Assembly (NCBI GenBank): GCA_028282505.1
Contig: JANQHV010000150.1
Span: forward strand, 1 to 38,115
Length of the DNA: 38,115 nucleotides
Direction: 5' to 3'
From: SAR324 cluster bacterium
GTDB lineage: Bacteria; SAR324; NAC60-12
The notes under the pieces were generated by a model. That model was not told the origin of the DNA. It worked only from the letters and a program-made list of their open reading frames with translations, and searched no databases. Below are positions 1 through 7,481 of the stretch, piece by piece. Made by a program: the position numbers and the translations under genes. The first letter of the stretch is position 1. The number at the start of each line of letters is the position of its first letter.

Positions 1-759
1 CAGATCGTACTCTCGGCCATACACGTCTTCTTCCCACTGCATGGCAGCTTTGAGCGAATTCATGGCATGTTCACATTTATCTCGATTCATTTTTTCCACA
101 AAGATCCGCAACAGGATAGAGCGTCCGGAGCAAGTCCGGAACGAATCTTCCAGGTAGACTAAATCGCCAGCAACCAGAGCAAATAAATAGGAAGGCTTTT
201 TGAAGGGGTCCTGCCATTTGACCCAATGACGCCCATTTTCTAGGGAGCCACTCTCGATCAAATTACCATTGGAGAGCAGAACAGGATATTTTTCCTGATC
301 AGCAATGATGGTGGTTGTGTAACTAGCCATCACATCAGGACGGTCCAAAAAATAGGTGATTTTGCGGAAACCTTCGGCTTCACATTGTGTGCAAAAATTC
401 CCACTGGATTTATACAGCCCTTCCAGAGAGGTGTTTTCCTGTGGTTTGGTTTGTGTGGTAATTTGCAAGGTGAATGATTCGGGAACAGAAGGGATGGTTA
501 ATTTTTCAGCATCAACCACATACTGATTTTCCTTCAATTTTTTTCCATCCAGCACAACCGACTGTAAGACCAGTTCCCTCCCATCTAAAATCAAAGGGCG
601 TATGCCTTCCTTGTGGTCATAATTACAGGTCATGGTCAATTGAGACTGAACCGTCGTGATTTCTTCCTGAAGATCAAACTCCAGTTCAACCGTCTCAATC
701 AGATAATCAGAAGGTTGATAATCCTTCAAATAGACTGTTTTAGGTGTATCTTTTTGCAT
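1..759 (-). CDS. pepN: Aminopeptidase N, N-terminal part (runs off left edge)
   Basis: Zinc metallopeptidase of family M1 that removes N-terminal residues from peptides in the cytoplasm. Reading leftwards from ATG at 759, 253 codons stay open to base 1, so the 3' end is missing. The visible part is the N-terminal beta domain of bacterial PepN. Hallmarks are GLYKSSGNFCTQCEAEGFR, then FLDRPDVM, then VYGREYDL at the window edge, which in the family lies just before the GAMEN substrate-binding motif. The zinc site (HEXXH) would be further left and cannot be checked. The start follows from similarity to the usual PepN N-terminus (a short leader, then a DY-PSDY-type segment). The gene ahead of it on this strand is the orphan ending at 855, about 95 bases away. 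Confidence 0.93.
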   Translation of the reverse strand, partial: MQKDTPKTVYLKDYQPSDYLIETVELEFDLQEEITTVQSQLTMTCNYDHKEGIRPLILDGRELVLQSVVLDGKKLKENQYVVDAEKLTIPSVPESFTLQITTQTKPQENTSLEGLYKSSGNFCTQCEAEGFRKITYFLDRPDVMASYTTTIIADQEKYPVLLSNGNLIESGSLENGRHWVKWQDPFKKPSYLFALVAGDLVYLEDSFRTCSGRSILLRIFVEKMNRDKCEHAMNSLKAAMQWEEDVYGREYDL

Positions 760-811
760 GTAGGTACCGTAACTAAGATATGTTTTGATGTCCTGTGAAG
801 GCTTGTACCCT

Positions 812-858
812 CTTAATCATAATCTTGCTCTTAATCTTACTCAAGAATCAGGAATTAC
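812..858. repeat. TTAATC-type heptad repeat tract
   Basis: CTTAATCATAATCTTGCTC followed by a second TTAATCTTACTC, between pepN and the upstream orphan gene. A nearly identical 19-mer occurs at 36175-36193 and a looser relative at 17515-17536. This is low-complexity intergenic repeat material; its function is unknown. Confidence 0.5.
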
Positions 859-1655
859 CAATAGGGATCATGCCAAATGGCTTCAATGAAGAGAGCACTA
901 GCCGCATAGGCTCCCAGCATTGTCATGGGGTCGTACCCATAGCCATATCCTCCCTCCTGAATGATCGTTACGGTTTCTTGCTCCGGTTGTCCTGCCTGCC
1001 TTTCTGCTTCTCGCTCCTGGGTCAGCTGCTCCTGATAACGCTCTTGATTGATCAGGGCTCCCTGTTGAATGACATCTTCCAGCACATCATGTCCCGAAAC
1101 CGAACCTTCTTCATCCTCATAGCCCAATTCGTCTTCCATGATCTGAGTGTTGACAATTTCGTCCAATTCTTCAAAGAGTGTTCCCATCGCCAAATCAAAC
1201 TTCCAATCCGGGTTGGCAAAAAAAGCTTCATCACTGAGCATTGCCAAAAAGACCATCCGGTAGGGATCGATTCCTTTGAAAAGAGCAACCGCCACCCGTA
1301 GATCAGCCCAACGGTCATCTTCTAAAAAGTCGGAGTCTTTATGGGCAAACGTTCCAGCGTTTAAATCAACGTGAGAATAAATGTCAAAATGGGTGGCATA
1401 GGAAACCTGTTGGTCCAGCAACTTTTGATAGAGCTGCTTTCCTGTATCCGTCACCAGGTAACAATTGTCTTCTCCAACACTGATCAATTCACGGCTGTCC
1501 ATCGTGTTGAGGTATTGTTCCACGAGTTTGTCATCTTTGTCCATCAATGAAGCATGGATGGGCTTTTCCTCTGTAATCATCCGGTCTAACAAAATCATCC
1601 CGGCAAACTGCTCTTGTTTTTCCTCATCTAACACAAATTCTTGTTCAGATGCCAT
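855..1655 (-). CDS. Orphan acidic protein (266 aa)
   Basis: Not recognised. The protein is strongly acidic and has no signal peptide or membrane segment. The region around residues 45-80, ending near TDTGKQLYQKLL, has the look of a small winged-helix 'treat as C-terminal wing' segment, but this is only an impression. A central acidic stretch (about 165-185) leads to a Gln/Glu-rich helix (about 190-215). The tail is Gly/Tyr-rich (GGYGYGYDP) and ends in a short hydrophobic patch and aromatic residues. The start at 1655 is supported by AAGGAAGG a few bases upstream. It is followed by pepN on the same strand after about 95 bases with no clear terminator, so cotranscription is possible. A cytoplasmic protein with an interaction tail is the most that can be said. 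Confidence 0.7.
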   Translation of the reverse strand: MASEQEFVLDEEKQEQFAGMILLDRMITEEKPIHASLMDKDDKLVEQYLNTMDSRELISVGEDNCYLVTDTGKQLYQKLLDQQVSYATHFDIYSHVDLNAGTFAHKDSDFLEDDRWADLRVAVALFKGIDPYRMVFLAMLSDEAFFANPDWKFDLAMGTLFEELDEIVNTQIMEDELGYEDEEGSVSGHDVLEDVIQQGALINQERYQEQLTQEREAERQAGQPEQETVTIIQEGGYGYGYDPMTMLGAYAASALFIEAIWHDPYW

Positions 1656-1787
1656 CGTTCCTTCCTTTCCAATGGGTTATGCATATTTTGTATCACGTTT
1701 CTGATGGGTTCTTTATGGTTTTGGGGCTTTTAGAAATCACTAATATATAGAATATCCATATAATCAGCAAGCCAGTCGCTGTTGGGA

Positions 1788-1820
1788 AATTAAGAATTAT
1801 GAATTAAAAATTAAGAATTA
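1788..1820. repeat. Low-complexity TTAAGAAT repeat
   Basis: AATTAAGAATTATGAATTAA continues into AAATTAAGAATTAGG. This is an octamer-like AT repeat of the kind dispersed in intergenic DNA of many bacteria. Related to, but not identical with, the TTAATC tracts elsewhere in the window. Confidence 0.5.
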
Positions 1821-2102
1821 GGAGGATCTGTCTATTGAATTTTTTAAAAAATATAATAAAATCAATTCTATAAAAAATTAGAAAGTACAAGTTTTAGCCC
1901 AGCATTCCAGTTCTACCAAATTATTTTTAACATGCTATAGAACTTCCGTTTACTCAAAAAGTATCCTAATAATTTGCAGATATATTTTTTAGCGAAAAAC
2001 TTCTCAATCGAGCATTGCGCCTAGCCAACGAAAATTGATCTTCATATTGTATTTCCTTCTTCCAAATTTTCTGTACTAAAGCAGTAAATTTTCCCAAAAA
2101 TT

Positions 2103-2138
2103 CTAATGGTAGCGCCGCCTTACATGGCGGCAAATTAG
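2103..2138. repeat. GC-rich hairpin / palindromic repeat unit
   Basis: Perfect 6-bp stem GCCGCC (2114-2119) and GGCGGC (2126-2131) around TTACAT, nested in a second pair CTAAT (2103-2107) and ATTAG (2134-2138). It stands out from the AT-rich surroundings and resembles a REP-like unit. There is no T-run on either side, so it is not an obvious terminator. Confidence 0.5.
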
Positions 2139-2276
2139 CCCAATCATGACCTGTTGTAAAAATCCAATCCCCTTGATTTTTCTGAGCCGGTGAGAAATTC
2201 CTCAAAGCCTAAAAATCAACCGTTTGGTATGGAAATAGCATCAAAAGGATCAGTATGACGTTAGGAAATTGCAATA

Positions 2277-5200
2277 ATGACCTTGTCCATCTGGTTCGCC
2301 ATGAAATCTCTCATTCAAAAAGTATTCAACAAACTTGTCCACAAACAGAAAACCAAAACAAAACCACCGGCTCAAACAGAAGCAGAACAACGTCTTGCAG
2401 AATACCAACAAATTCTCGAAACCGATCCCAACAATTTTGATGCACTTTATGAAGCAGGGCAGACCCTGAGAAGCCTCCAACGCTTTCCAGAAGCACGGGA
2501 ATACCTCCGCCTTGCAACACAGACGGAGCAAGGACAAAACAATCCACAAGTTTGGAATACTTTTGCCGTTGTCTGCAATGAGTGTGAGAATGGAAGAGCA
2601 GAGGCTCAGGAGGCAAAGAAACGGGCAATGTTGCTTCAAGAACAGAAGCATGCTACGCAGACCGAGCAAACTTCTTCAGTACGTAATGAATGGGAAGATC
2701 AGCCTGTTCAAAAGCAGATAGACAGAGACACAAGAGAAGACGAACATCCTGATGACAACACTGAAACTAGCGAGCAAATTTCTCTCGAACTCGGTTCTCC
2801 TGAATATCAAAAATATGTGGCAGACTTGTCTGATGAGAAGCGAGAGGATTTGGCAGGAGCTCTTTTATATAAAGCGGGAGAGTCCTACCAGTTAGGAAGT
2901 TTCTCTGTGGCTATAAACTCCTTGCAAGAGGTTATGCGACTCACAAAGAATGATGAAAAAAAGTCAACGGCTTATTATAACCAAGGCATCGCTCTTAAAG
3001 ACCTCCACCGCTATACCGAGGCAGTAGAATCATATGAACAATCGATCCTACTCACAAAGAATGATGAAAAAAAGTCAACGGCTTATTACAACCAAGGCAT
3101 CGCTCTTAAAGACCTCCACCGCTATGCCGCGGCAGTTAAATCTTATCAACAAGCAATCTGTCTCACCAAGGATGATGAGACAAAGGCAACCGCTTACGTC
3201 AACCAAGGTAACGCTCTTCGAAGGCTTCATCACTACGCCGAGGCGGTGAAAGCTTATGAAAAAGCAATCTGTCTCACCAAGGATGATGAGACAAAGGCAC
3301 ATGCTTATTATAACCAAGGCAATACCTTAATAGTATGGGCACCGAGCATCAGAGAAAGAAACGAAAACACAGCAAACGAAAACCGGAATGATGCAGAAAA
3401 AGAAGCTCTTACCATCTCTTCCCTTGGCGTCCATCACAATGCCCCTATCCGTGCAGATTACTACAAAGCTGCCCTCTTATCCTACGATAAAGCAATCTTT
3501 TATGATAAAGCTCTTATCGTAGCCTGGATTCAAAAGGGACAAACTTTGCTCCGACTCCATCGTCCTGTTGAAGGACAGGTGTGCCTCAATCGTGGCTATC
3601 ACTCAGTTTCTCTTACCACAAGAGGCAGGATGGTATTTACGGGAAATAATGTGGCAACCTTTCTCCAAGAAATGCACACTCTCTCCGCTCCAGCCCTCCT
3701 CTACCGTATTTTCTATCAGGACCATCCTGAACTGTTGACGGCTCATCAATACCAGGACCTTGCTGACCAAGCTTTCCGGGAATATCAAATTTTGGCAGAG
3801 GTTTGTGAGGTATTGCAGTACCCCTTGGCAGCCTGGCCAGAAGAAGAACAGCAACAATTGATAGCCGCTCTCGTTTTTCACCACGGTGATCCGATGTGGG
3901 CAGTTGAGCTACTGAAAGACAACCTTGAAAAATATCCCAAGCATTTGCCGTCCCATGCCTATTTTTTGGATGCTTGTGCTGGATTTGCTGAGAGGCCAGA
4001 CCAGGCTTACGTGGATCAAGTCGTTGAACTGGCCCGCAATCATGAAGCCATCACTGACCGTGATCGGTATTACCAAGCCCGTTTGCTTTGGAGCGAGTGT
4101 AACGAAACCGAACGGACACTGGAGCTTCTCCGCAACATGTCTGATTTTCTCCCAGCACAGTATTTTTTGCTGGAATTGTTGGACGATACCGGAGATGTGG
4201 CAGGAAAAGAAAAAGTGGTTGAAGACATCTGCACGTTGGAAAAGAATCTTCTCCAGCAGGGAGTTCCCGGTTTTCTCAGTGAAACGAAGCCAAACACCGT
4301 TGACCTGGACCGGGATGCGTGGAATCGTCCTGGGTACAAATTTGTCTATGCTCAAGAATTGCGGTGGGGGATTCAACTGTTAATGGAAGCTTTACCAAAA
4401 GATGAAGAAGAACTCAATGCCATACACATCCAGCGAAAGCCGAGTGACTGGGCAGCCTGGGAAATGCTTGAGATAGAAAAGGATCACTTTGAGCGAGAAA
4501 AAAAGAACCGGGATGAAAAGGCAAAGCAGGAATATCTGGAACAAACTCAGGAGAAATTGGTTCGCTTTTTTGATATTGCTGAGCCGGGAAAGCTCACACA
4601 CAATGCACTCATACGCGAAGTGAATACACTGGGCGTTTCTAATCCAGACAATGAAGTGAAGCTGAAACGCATGCAGAAACTCATTGAATATACCTACAGA
4701 TGCGACTTGATATCAGCACACGAAGCAGCACTCCTCCAGATTTTTTTTGAGATGCGAAAACACGCAGCAGTACACCCAACCACATCGTTCAATATGGGGC
4801 AAATCGTGAAACAGACATTCAAGGAAGCAGTAGTAATAGGAAGTGGGACAGCACTCCTGCCAAGAGTATTCTCAACGGCTGAGGGAGTCTACATGGCCAC
4901 AGGCATGATGGTACTCAATGTTTTGGAGGAAGGGTTAAAGGTATTCCAATCAGACAAACCTCTGCCTGTCGATGATTTTGGTGTATTCAAAGAGAATTTC
5001 GTTCGTTATCTTCGTGAAGAAAAGCATCGATACACCGTTCCCATGATCGCAGAAGAGCATGCGGATGCGTGTTTTGCTAATTATCCTATTGAAGCACCAG
5101 CAAGTGAGCAGGCACAATTTTTATTGCGAACGTTGAGGAAGGTGTTCCCGTTGACACAGGTGTATGAGCAATGCTGTGAAGAATTGCGCCGTGTAGTCGT

Positions 5201-5297
5201 CCAACTTTCAAGAGAAAAATGGGAGACCGTGCATGAGGCTTTGCAGGCAATTGATCCGCTTTTAGCAGAAGAGCTGGAGAGCCTTCAGCGTTCATAA
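2277..5297 (+). CDS. Large TPR protein (1006 aa)
   Basis: Cytoplasmic TPR scaffold of unknown role. An N-terminal TPR unit (about residues 43-85, EYQQILETDPNNFDALYEAG) is followed by a charged linker (about 120-170). Four consecutive 37-residue repeats occupy about 222-369, each of the form AYYNQGIALKDLHRY...A...YEQAI.LTKDDE. The DNA repeats with an exact 111-base period. A last TPR unit lies near 410-450. The remaining 550 residues are helical with no family I recognise, including a hydrophobic patch near 860-885 (GSGTALLPRVFSTAEGVYMA). Start at 2277 is preferred because AGGAAA lies upstream; an in-frame ATG at 2301 is possible. The stop overlaps the convergent SIMPL gene by 13 bases. Role is inferred only as protein-protein interaction. 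Confidence 0.88.
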   Translation: MTLSIWFAMKSLIQKVFNKLVHKQKTKTKPPAQTEAEQRLAEYQQILETDPNNFDALYEAGQTLRSLQRFPEAREYLRLATQTEQGQNNPQVWNTFAVVCNECENGRAEAQEAKKRAMLLQEQKHATQTEQTSSVRNEWEDQPVQKQIDRDTREDEHPDDNTETSEQISLELGSPEYQKYVADLSDEKREDLAGALLYKAGESYQLGSFSVAINSLQEVMRLTKNDEKKSTAYYNQGIALKDLHRYTEAVESYEQSILLTKNDEKKSTAYYNQGIALKDLHRYAAAVKSYQQAICLTKDDETKATAYVNQGNALRRLHHYAEAVKAYEKAICLTKDDETKAHAYYNQGNTLIVWAPSIRERNENTANENRNDAEKEALTISSLGVHHNAPIRADYYKAALLSYDKAIFYDKALIVAWIQKGQTLLRLHRPVEGQVCLNRGYHSVSLTTRGRMVFTGNNVATFLQEMHTLSAPALLYRIFYQDHPELLTAHQYQDLADQAFREYQILAEVCEVLQYPLAAWPEEEQQQLIAALVFHHGDPMWAVELLKDNLEKYPKHLPSHAYFLDACAGFAERPDQAYVDQVVELARNHEAITDRDRYYQARLLWSECNETERTLELLRNMSDFLPAQYFLLELLDDTGDVAGKEKVVEDICTLEKNLLQQGVPGFLSETKPNTVDLDRDAWNRPGYKFVYAQELRWGIQLLMEALPKDEEELNAIHIQRKPSDWAAWEMLEIEKDHFEREKKNRDEKAKQEYLEQTQEKLVRFFDIAEPGKLTHNALIREVNTLGVSNPDNEVKLKRMQKLIEYTYRCDLISAHEAALLQIFFEMRKHAAVHPTTSFNMGQIVKQTFKEAVVIGSGTALLPRVFSTAEGVYMATGMMVLNVLEEGLKVFQSDKPLPVDDFGVFKENFVRYLREEKHRYTVPMIAEEHADACFANYPIEAPASEQAQFLLRTLRKVFPLTQVYEQCCEELRRVVVQLSREKWETVHEALQAIDPLLAEELESLQRS
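2940..3350 (+). repeat. 111-bp tandem repeat inside the TPR gene
   Basis: Units begin at 2940, 3051, 3162 and 3273, exactly 111 bases apart (37 codons). The first two units are nearly identical at DNA level and so are the last two, which points to recent duplication or conversion. Because the period is a multiple of three, unit number could change without a frameshift. Confidence 0.85.
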
Positions 5298-5983
5298 TCA
5301 ATCAAGAAAGTGACATGCAGCTTCTTCTGAATTTCGATGATGCCTGGTTCAAATTGCTCACTTTTGTAATTGGCGGCGGCTCGTTCAGCATAGACACGAA
5401 ACGGGGCCTCTCCAGTGATCAGTTCTGAAACACGATAGACCTTACCCAATTGTGCACCAAACTGGTTTACAATCGCTCTTGCTTTACTTTTGGCGTTTTC
5501 GATAGCGGCTGTTGTGGCTTGGGCTTCTAACTCATTCTCCTTACTGGAGGAGACGACAATCTGATTCAATTCGTTGATCCCACTTTTGACCAGCATCGAA
5601 ATCAATGGGCCATACTTCGATAAATCTCTCAGTTTGATCATGATCCGCTGACTGGCCCTGTGGCCCAGAAATTTCCTTTCGTTGCTTCTCCAGGTATATT
5701 CTGGAGAAATATGAACCTGCATCGAGGAGATGTCCTGTTTTTGAATGCCCAATTCTTTGATGCCCTTGATAACACGACGGGCTCGTTCATTCACATCATG
5801 CATCACGGCACCCAGTTTAGGATTAGTGGCTGATACGGTCATCCCCACCTCTGCCATATCAGGTTCGATTTGAGCCATACCCAGGCCTTCCACGAGAATA
5901 TGAGGAACATTTGGTTTTTCAAGAGACTGGGCATAGATGGAAAATGCGATAAAAAAAGACAAGAACAATGTAACAATTCTCAA
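5285..5983 (-). CDS. Exported SIMPL-domain (DUF541 / YggE-like) protein
   Basis: A 232-residue periplasmic or outer-surface protein of the SIMPL family (E. coli YggE relatives); the molecular function of this family is poorly defined, with links to stress tolerance. The N-terminus is a clear Sec signal peptide (MRIVTLFLSFFIAFSIYA, probable cleavage after A18). The mature part runs from the typical first strand (LVEGLGMAQIEPDMAEVGMT) through the RVIKGIKELGIQKQDI segment to a C-terminal strand (HVTFLIDYE). The start codon is TTG at 5983, decided by GGAGG four to five bases upstream; no ATG would keep the signal peptide. It converges with the TPR gene and overlaps its stop. Confidence 0.88.
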   Translation of the reverse strand: MRIVTLFLSFFIAFSIYAQSLEKPNVPHILVEGLGMAQIEPDMAEVGMTVSATNPKLGAVMHDVNERARRVIKGIKELGIQKQDISSMQVHISPEYTWRSNERKFLGHRASQRIMIKLRDLSKYGPLISMLVKSGINELNQIVVSSSKENELEAQATTAAIENAKSKARAIVNQFGAQLGKVYRVSELITGEAPFRVYAERAAANYKSEQFEPGIIEIQKKLHVTFLIDYER

Positions 5984-6197
5984 AGTGCCTCCTTTTGTTT
6001 ACTCAGTGATCATAGAATTCGTTAGTATTTTGTTGAACCAGGCTCCTAAAATTCACGAAGAGCCAATATTTTACTCAGTTGAAAAGTCAGTCGGCCAGCA
6101 ATGCGTAAAAGATCATTGCTTTCCTTACGAAAAACTGTTAGCCTTTCGCAGTTATTCTCAACATACCATCATGATATTTAGTTGAAGTTTTTGTAGA

Positions 6198-6527
6198 ATG
6201 CAGGGTACTTCTCAATCGGATCTAAAACAATACACCATCAATATCAAAGGACACCAGTTTTCTGTGTCCAGTCGATATTCAGAAGAAGAAATTCGTCAAG
6301 TAGAATCATTTCTGCTGGAACAAATTGATGCAATTGCGTCAAAATCCGATACTTACAATTTAATGAGCCTGATCACTCTGGTTGCTTTGAATCTGGCCGA
6401 TGAGGTGTTACATTCTAAAAATCGAACCGATCTCAGCGACCGCGTCAGAGACAGTTTGATTGCTCTTTGTGACCGTCTCGACAGTGCCGTGCAAGACAAA
6501 ACAACCAGATCCGTTTCGGCTGAATAA
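6198..6527 (+). CDS. zapA: Cell division protein ZapA
   Basis: A 109-residue ZapA-type protein, which bundles FtsZ filaments at the division ring. The N-terminal half has the ZapA fold signature (YTINIKGHQFSVSSRYSEEE, then a helix with VESFLLEQIDAIA). The middle has LMSLITLVALNLADEVLH, matching the conserved ALNLA-type helix, and a C-terminal coiled coil follows. Length is normal for the family. It is followed on the same strand by a 6S RNA, exactly as zapA-ssrS in gammaproteobacteria, which supports both calls. The ribosome binding site is weak (GAAG about 12 bases upstream). A lone gene: the upstream neighbour is divergent. Confidence 0.88.
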   Translation: MQGTSQSDLKQYTINIKGHQFSVSSRYSEEEIRQVESFLLEQIDAIASKSDTYNLMSLITLVALNLADEVLHSKNRTDLSDRVRDSLIALCDRLDSAVQDKTTRSVSAE

Positions 6528-6585
6528 TTAGTTTCTATCGCTTCATTGAAAATGAAAAATTAAGAGCGATTGGTTACTTTTGTTT

Positions 6586-6613
6586 TTGAAATTAACAATT
6601 CTTCTGGTACAAT
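6586..6613 (+). promoter_or_regulatory. Sigma-70-type promoter, probably for 6S RNA
   Basis: TTGAAA (6586-6591), 16-bp spacer, TACAAT (6608-6613). It would start RNA near 6620, about 35 bases before the closing stem of the 6S RNA. A second possible -10, TATAAA at 6632-6637, lies nearer but lacks a good -35. Confidence 0.5.
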
Positions 6614-6649
6614 TGTAGCCAGTTGTGGATTTATAAAAATCCCACGATC

Positions 6650-6838
6650 ATGGGTGAAGATATTCCCTGCGATTCTCGTGATGAATCTTTTGCTACCTTA
6701 TTTTATTAAAAAGGGATTTGTCCCTGGGGGTGGTGTGCAGGCCTTATCACTAAGGAAGCCTTAAACTCCCACACGTTATCCCACCTGGAGATCCAGGTAC
6801 AAGAGTTTTCACACGGTCTTGCGGCAATATCTTCACTT
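6650..6838 (+). ncRNA. ssrS: 6S RNA
   Basis: Regulatory RNA that mimics an open promoter and binds sigma-70 RNA polymerase. The ends form a perfect 11-bp closing stem: GTGAAGATATT (6654-6664) with AATATCTTCAC (6826-6836). The 3' half follows the E. coli 6S order: GAAGCCTTAAA (6754-6764), a hairpin ACCTGG/CCAGGT (6783-6798) corresponding to the CCTTGAACCAAGG hairpin, then CTTGCGGCAATATCTTC, matching the CCTGCGGCGGCATCTC end of E. coli 6S. The 5' half has GTCCCTGGGGGTGGTGTG corresponding to the upper strand of the bubble region. Length, structure and position directly behind zapA all agree. No ygfA/fau gene follows; the next gene is convergent and ends at 6842. Exact ends are estimates. Confidence 0.82.
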
Positions 6839-6841
6839 CCT

Positions 6842-7474
6842 TCATTCGGTGGCTGGACCACTTAATGAGAGAAATGGCTCCTCCAGTTTCCCTCCTTCCT
6901 GTAAGTAAACGTAGATTTCCCGGCAAATCCAGGCATCTGTTGCGGCATAATACAACTGGGAAGGTGTCAATTCCTTGCCCTGCCAATTGCTCAAACGTGC
7001 CCCTTTCGAAATCCTCACTTTCAAAACAATAGCGGCTAGACTTCTCAACCCTAAATTTTGCAAGCCAAGGTTTTTAGCCACCTTGGCCAAATCAATAAAC
7101 CCGGCTGGCTGAAAAGGAGAGAGTCGTTTGAGAGCCTTCAAATCATCATGAACGGCGACACCAAATTTAAAAATGGTCTCATCTTCCAGCAATGCTGTCA
7201 GTTCACTGGATAATTCAACCAGATTCAACCGGAATAAAAAAGCCTCCTCTGCCGTTGCTAATTGGAGCAGGGATACTGCATGACGTTCCCCTTTTCGAAA
7301 AGCGGGGCGTGTTTCCGTATCAAACCCAAGGAAAGATTCTTTACTCAATTGAGTTACGGCCTGAGCCACATCTTTTTGTTGGGTAATCAAACGTATTTTT
7401 CCATCGAATCTTGCCAAAGGAAAGGAATTGATCTCTTCTTTGCTGATTTGACGAGGAAGCGGGGAGTCGATCAT
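6842..7474 (-). CDS. RNase D-like 3'-5' exonuclease (DEDDy)
   Basis: A 210-residue DnaQ-fold exonuclease domain without HRDC domains, so shorter than RNase D itself. All catalytic acids are visible: D52 and E54 in FDTETRP, D110/D111 in GVAVHDDL, and Y176-x3-D180 in YYAATDAW, which defines the DEDDy class. Known relatives degrade or trim RNA or single-stranded DNA 3' ends; the substrate here cannot be read. A good AGGAATGAT ribosome site precedes ATG at 7474, only 7 bases after the stop of the large orphan gene, so the two are very likely cotranscribed. Its 3' end lies 6 bases from the end of the convergent 6S RNA. Confidence 0.9.
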   Translation of the reverse strand: MIDSPLPRQISKEEINSFPLARFDGKIRLITQQKDVAQAVTQLSKESFLGFDTETRPAFRKGERHAVSLLQLATAEEAFLFRLNLVELSSELTALLEDETIFKFGVAVHDDLKALKRLSPFQPAGFIDLAKVAKNLGLQNLGLRSLAAIVLKVRISKGARLSNWQGKELTPSQLYYAATDAWICREIYVYLQEGGKLEEPFLSLSGPATE

Positions 7475-7481
7475 ATCATTC

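Larger units (their letters stand above)
1656..2276. other. Gene-poor gap with AT-rich repeat and GC hairpin
   Basis: 621 bases without a convincing gene between two divergently read orphan genes. It contains an AATTAAGAATTATGAATTAA-type tract (1788-1820) and a GC-rich hairpin (2103-2138). A 79-codon minus-strand frame (1966-2205) starts at TTG, spans the hairpin and has no recognisable product; it is considered spurious. Confidence 0.6.

Noticed and set aside
795-1301. 168-codon plus-strand frame
   Set aside because: Complement shadow of the orphan gene at 855-1655, which has a good ribosome site and coding character.
1791-1817. AT-rich octamer tract as an origin or iteron array
   Set aside because: Too short, imperfect and without DnaA-box-like sequences or replication genes nearby.
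1966-2205. 79-codon minus-strand frame
   Set aside because: It starts at TTG, spans a GC hairpin in AT-rich intergenic DNA and encodes nothing recognisable.
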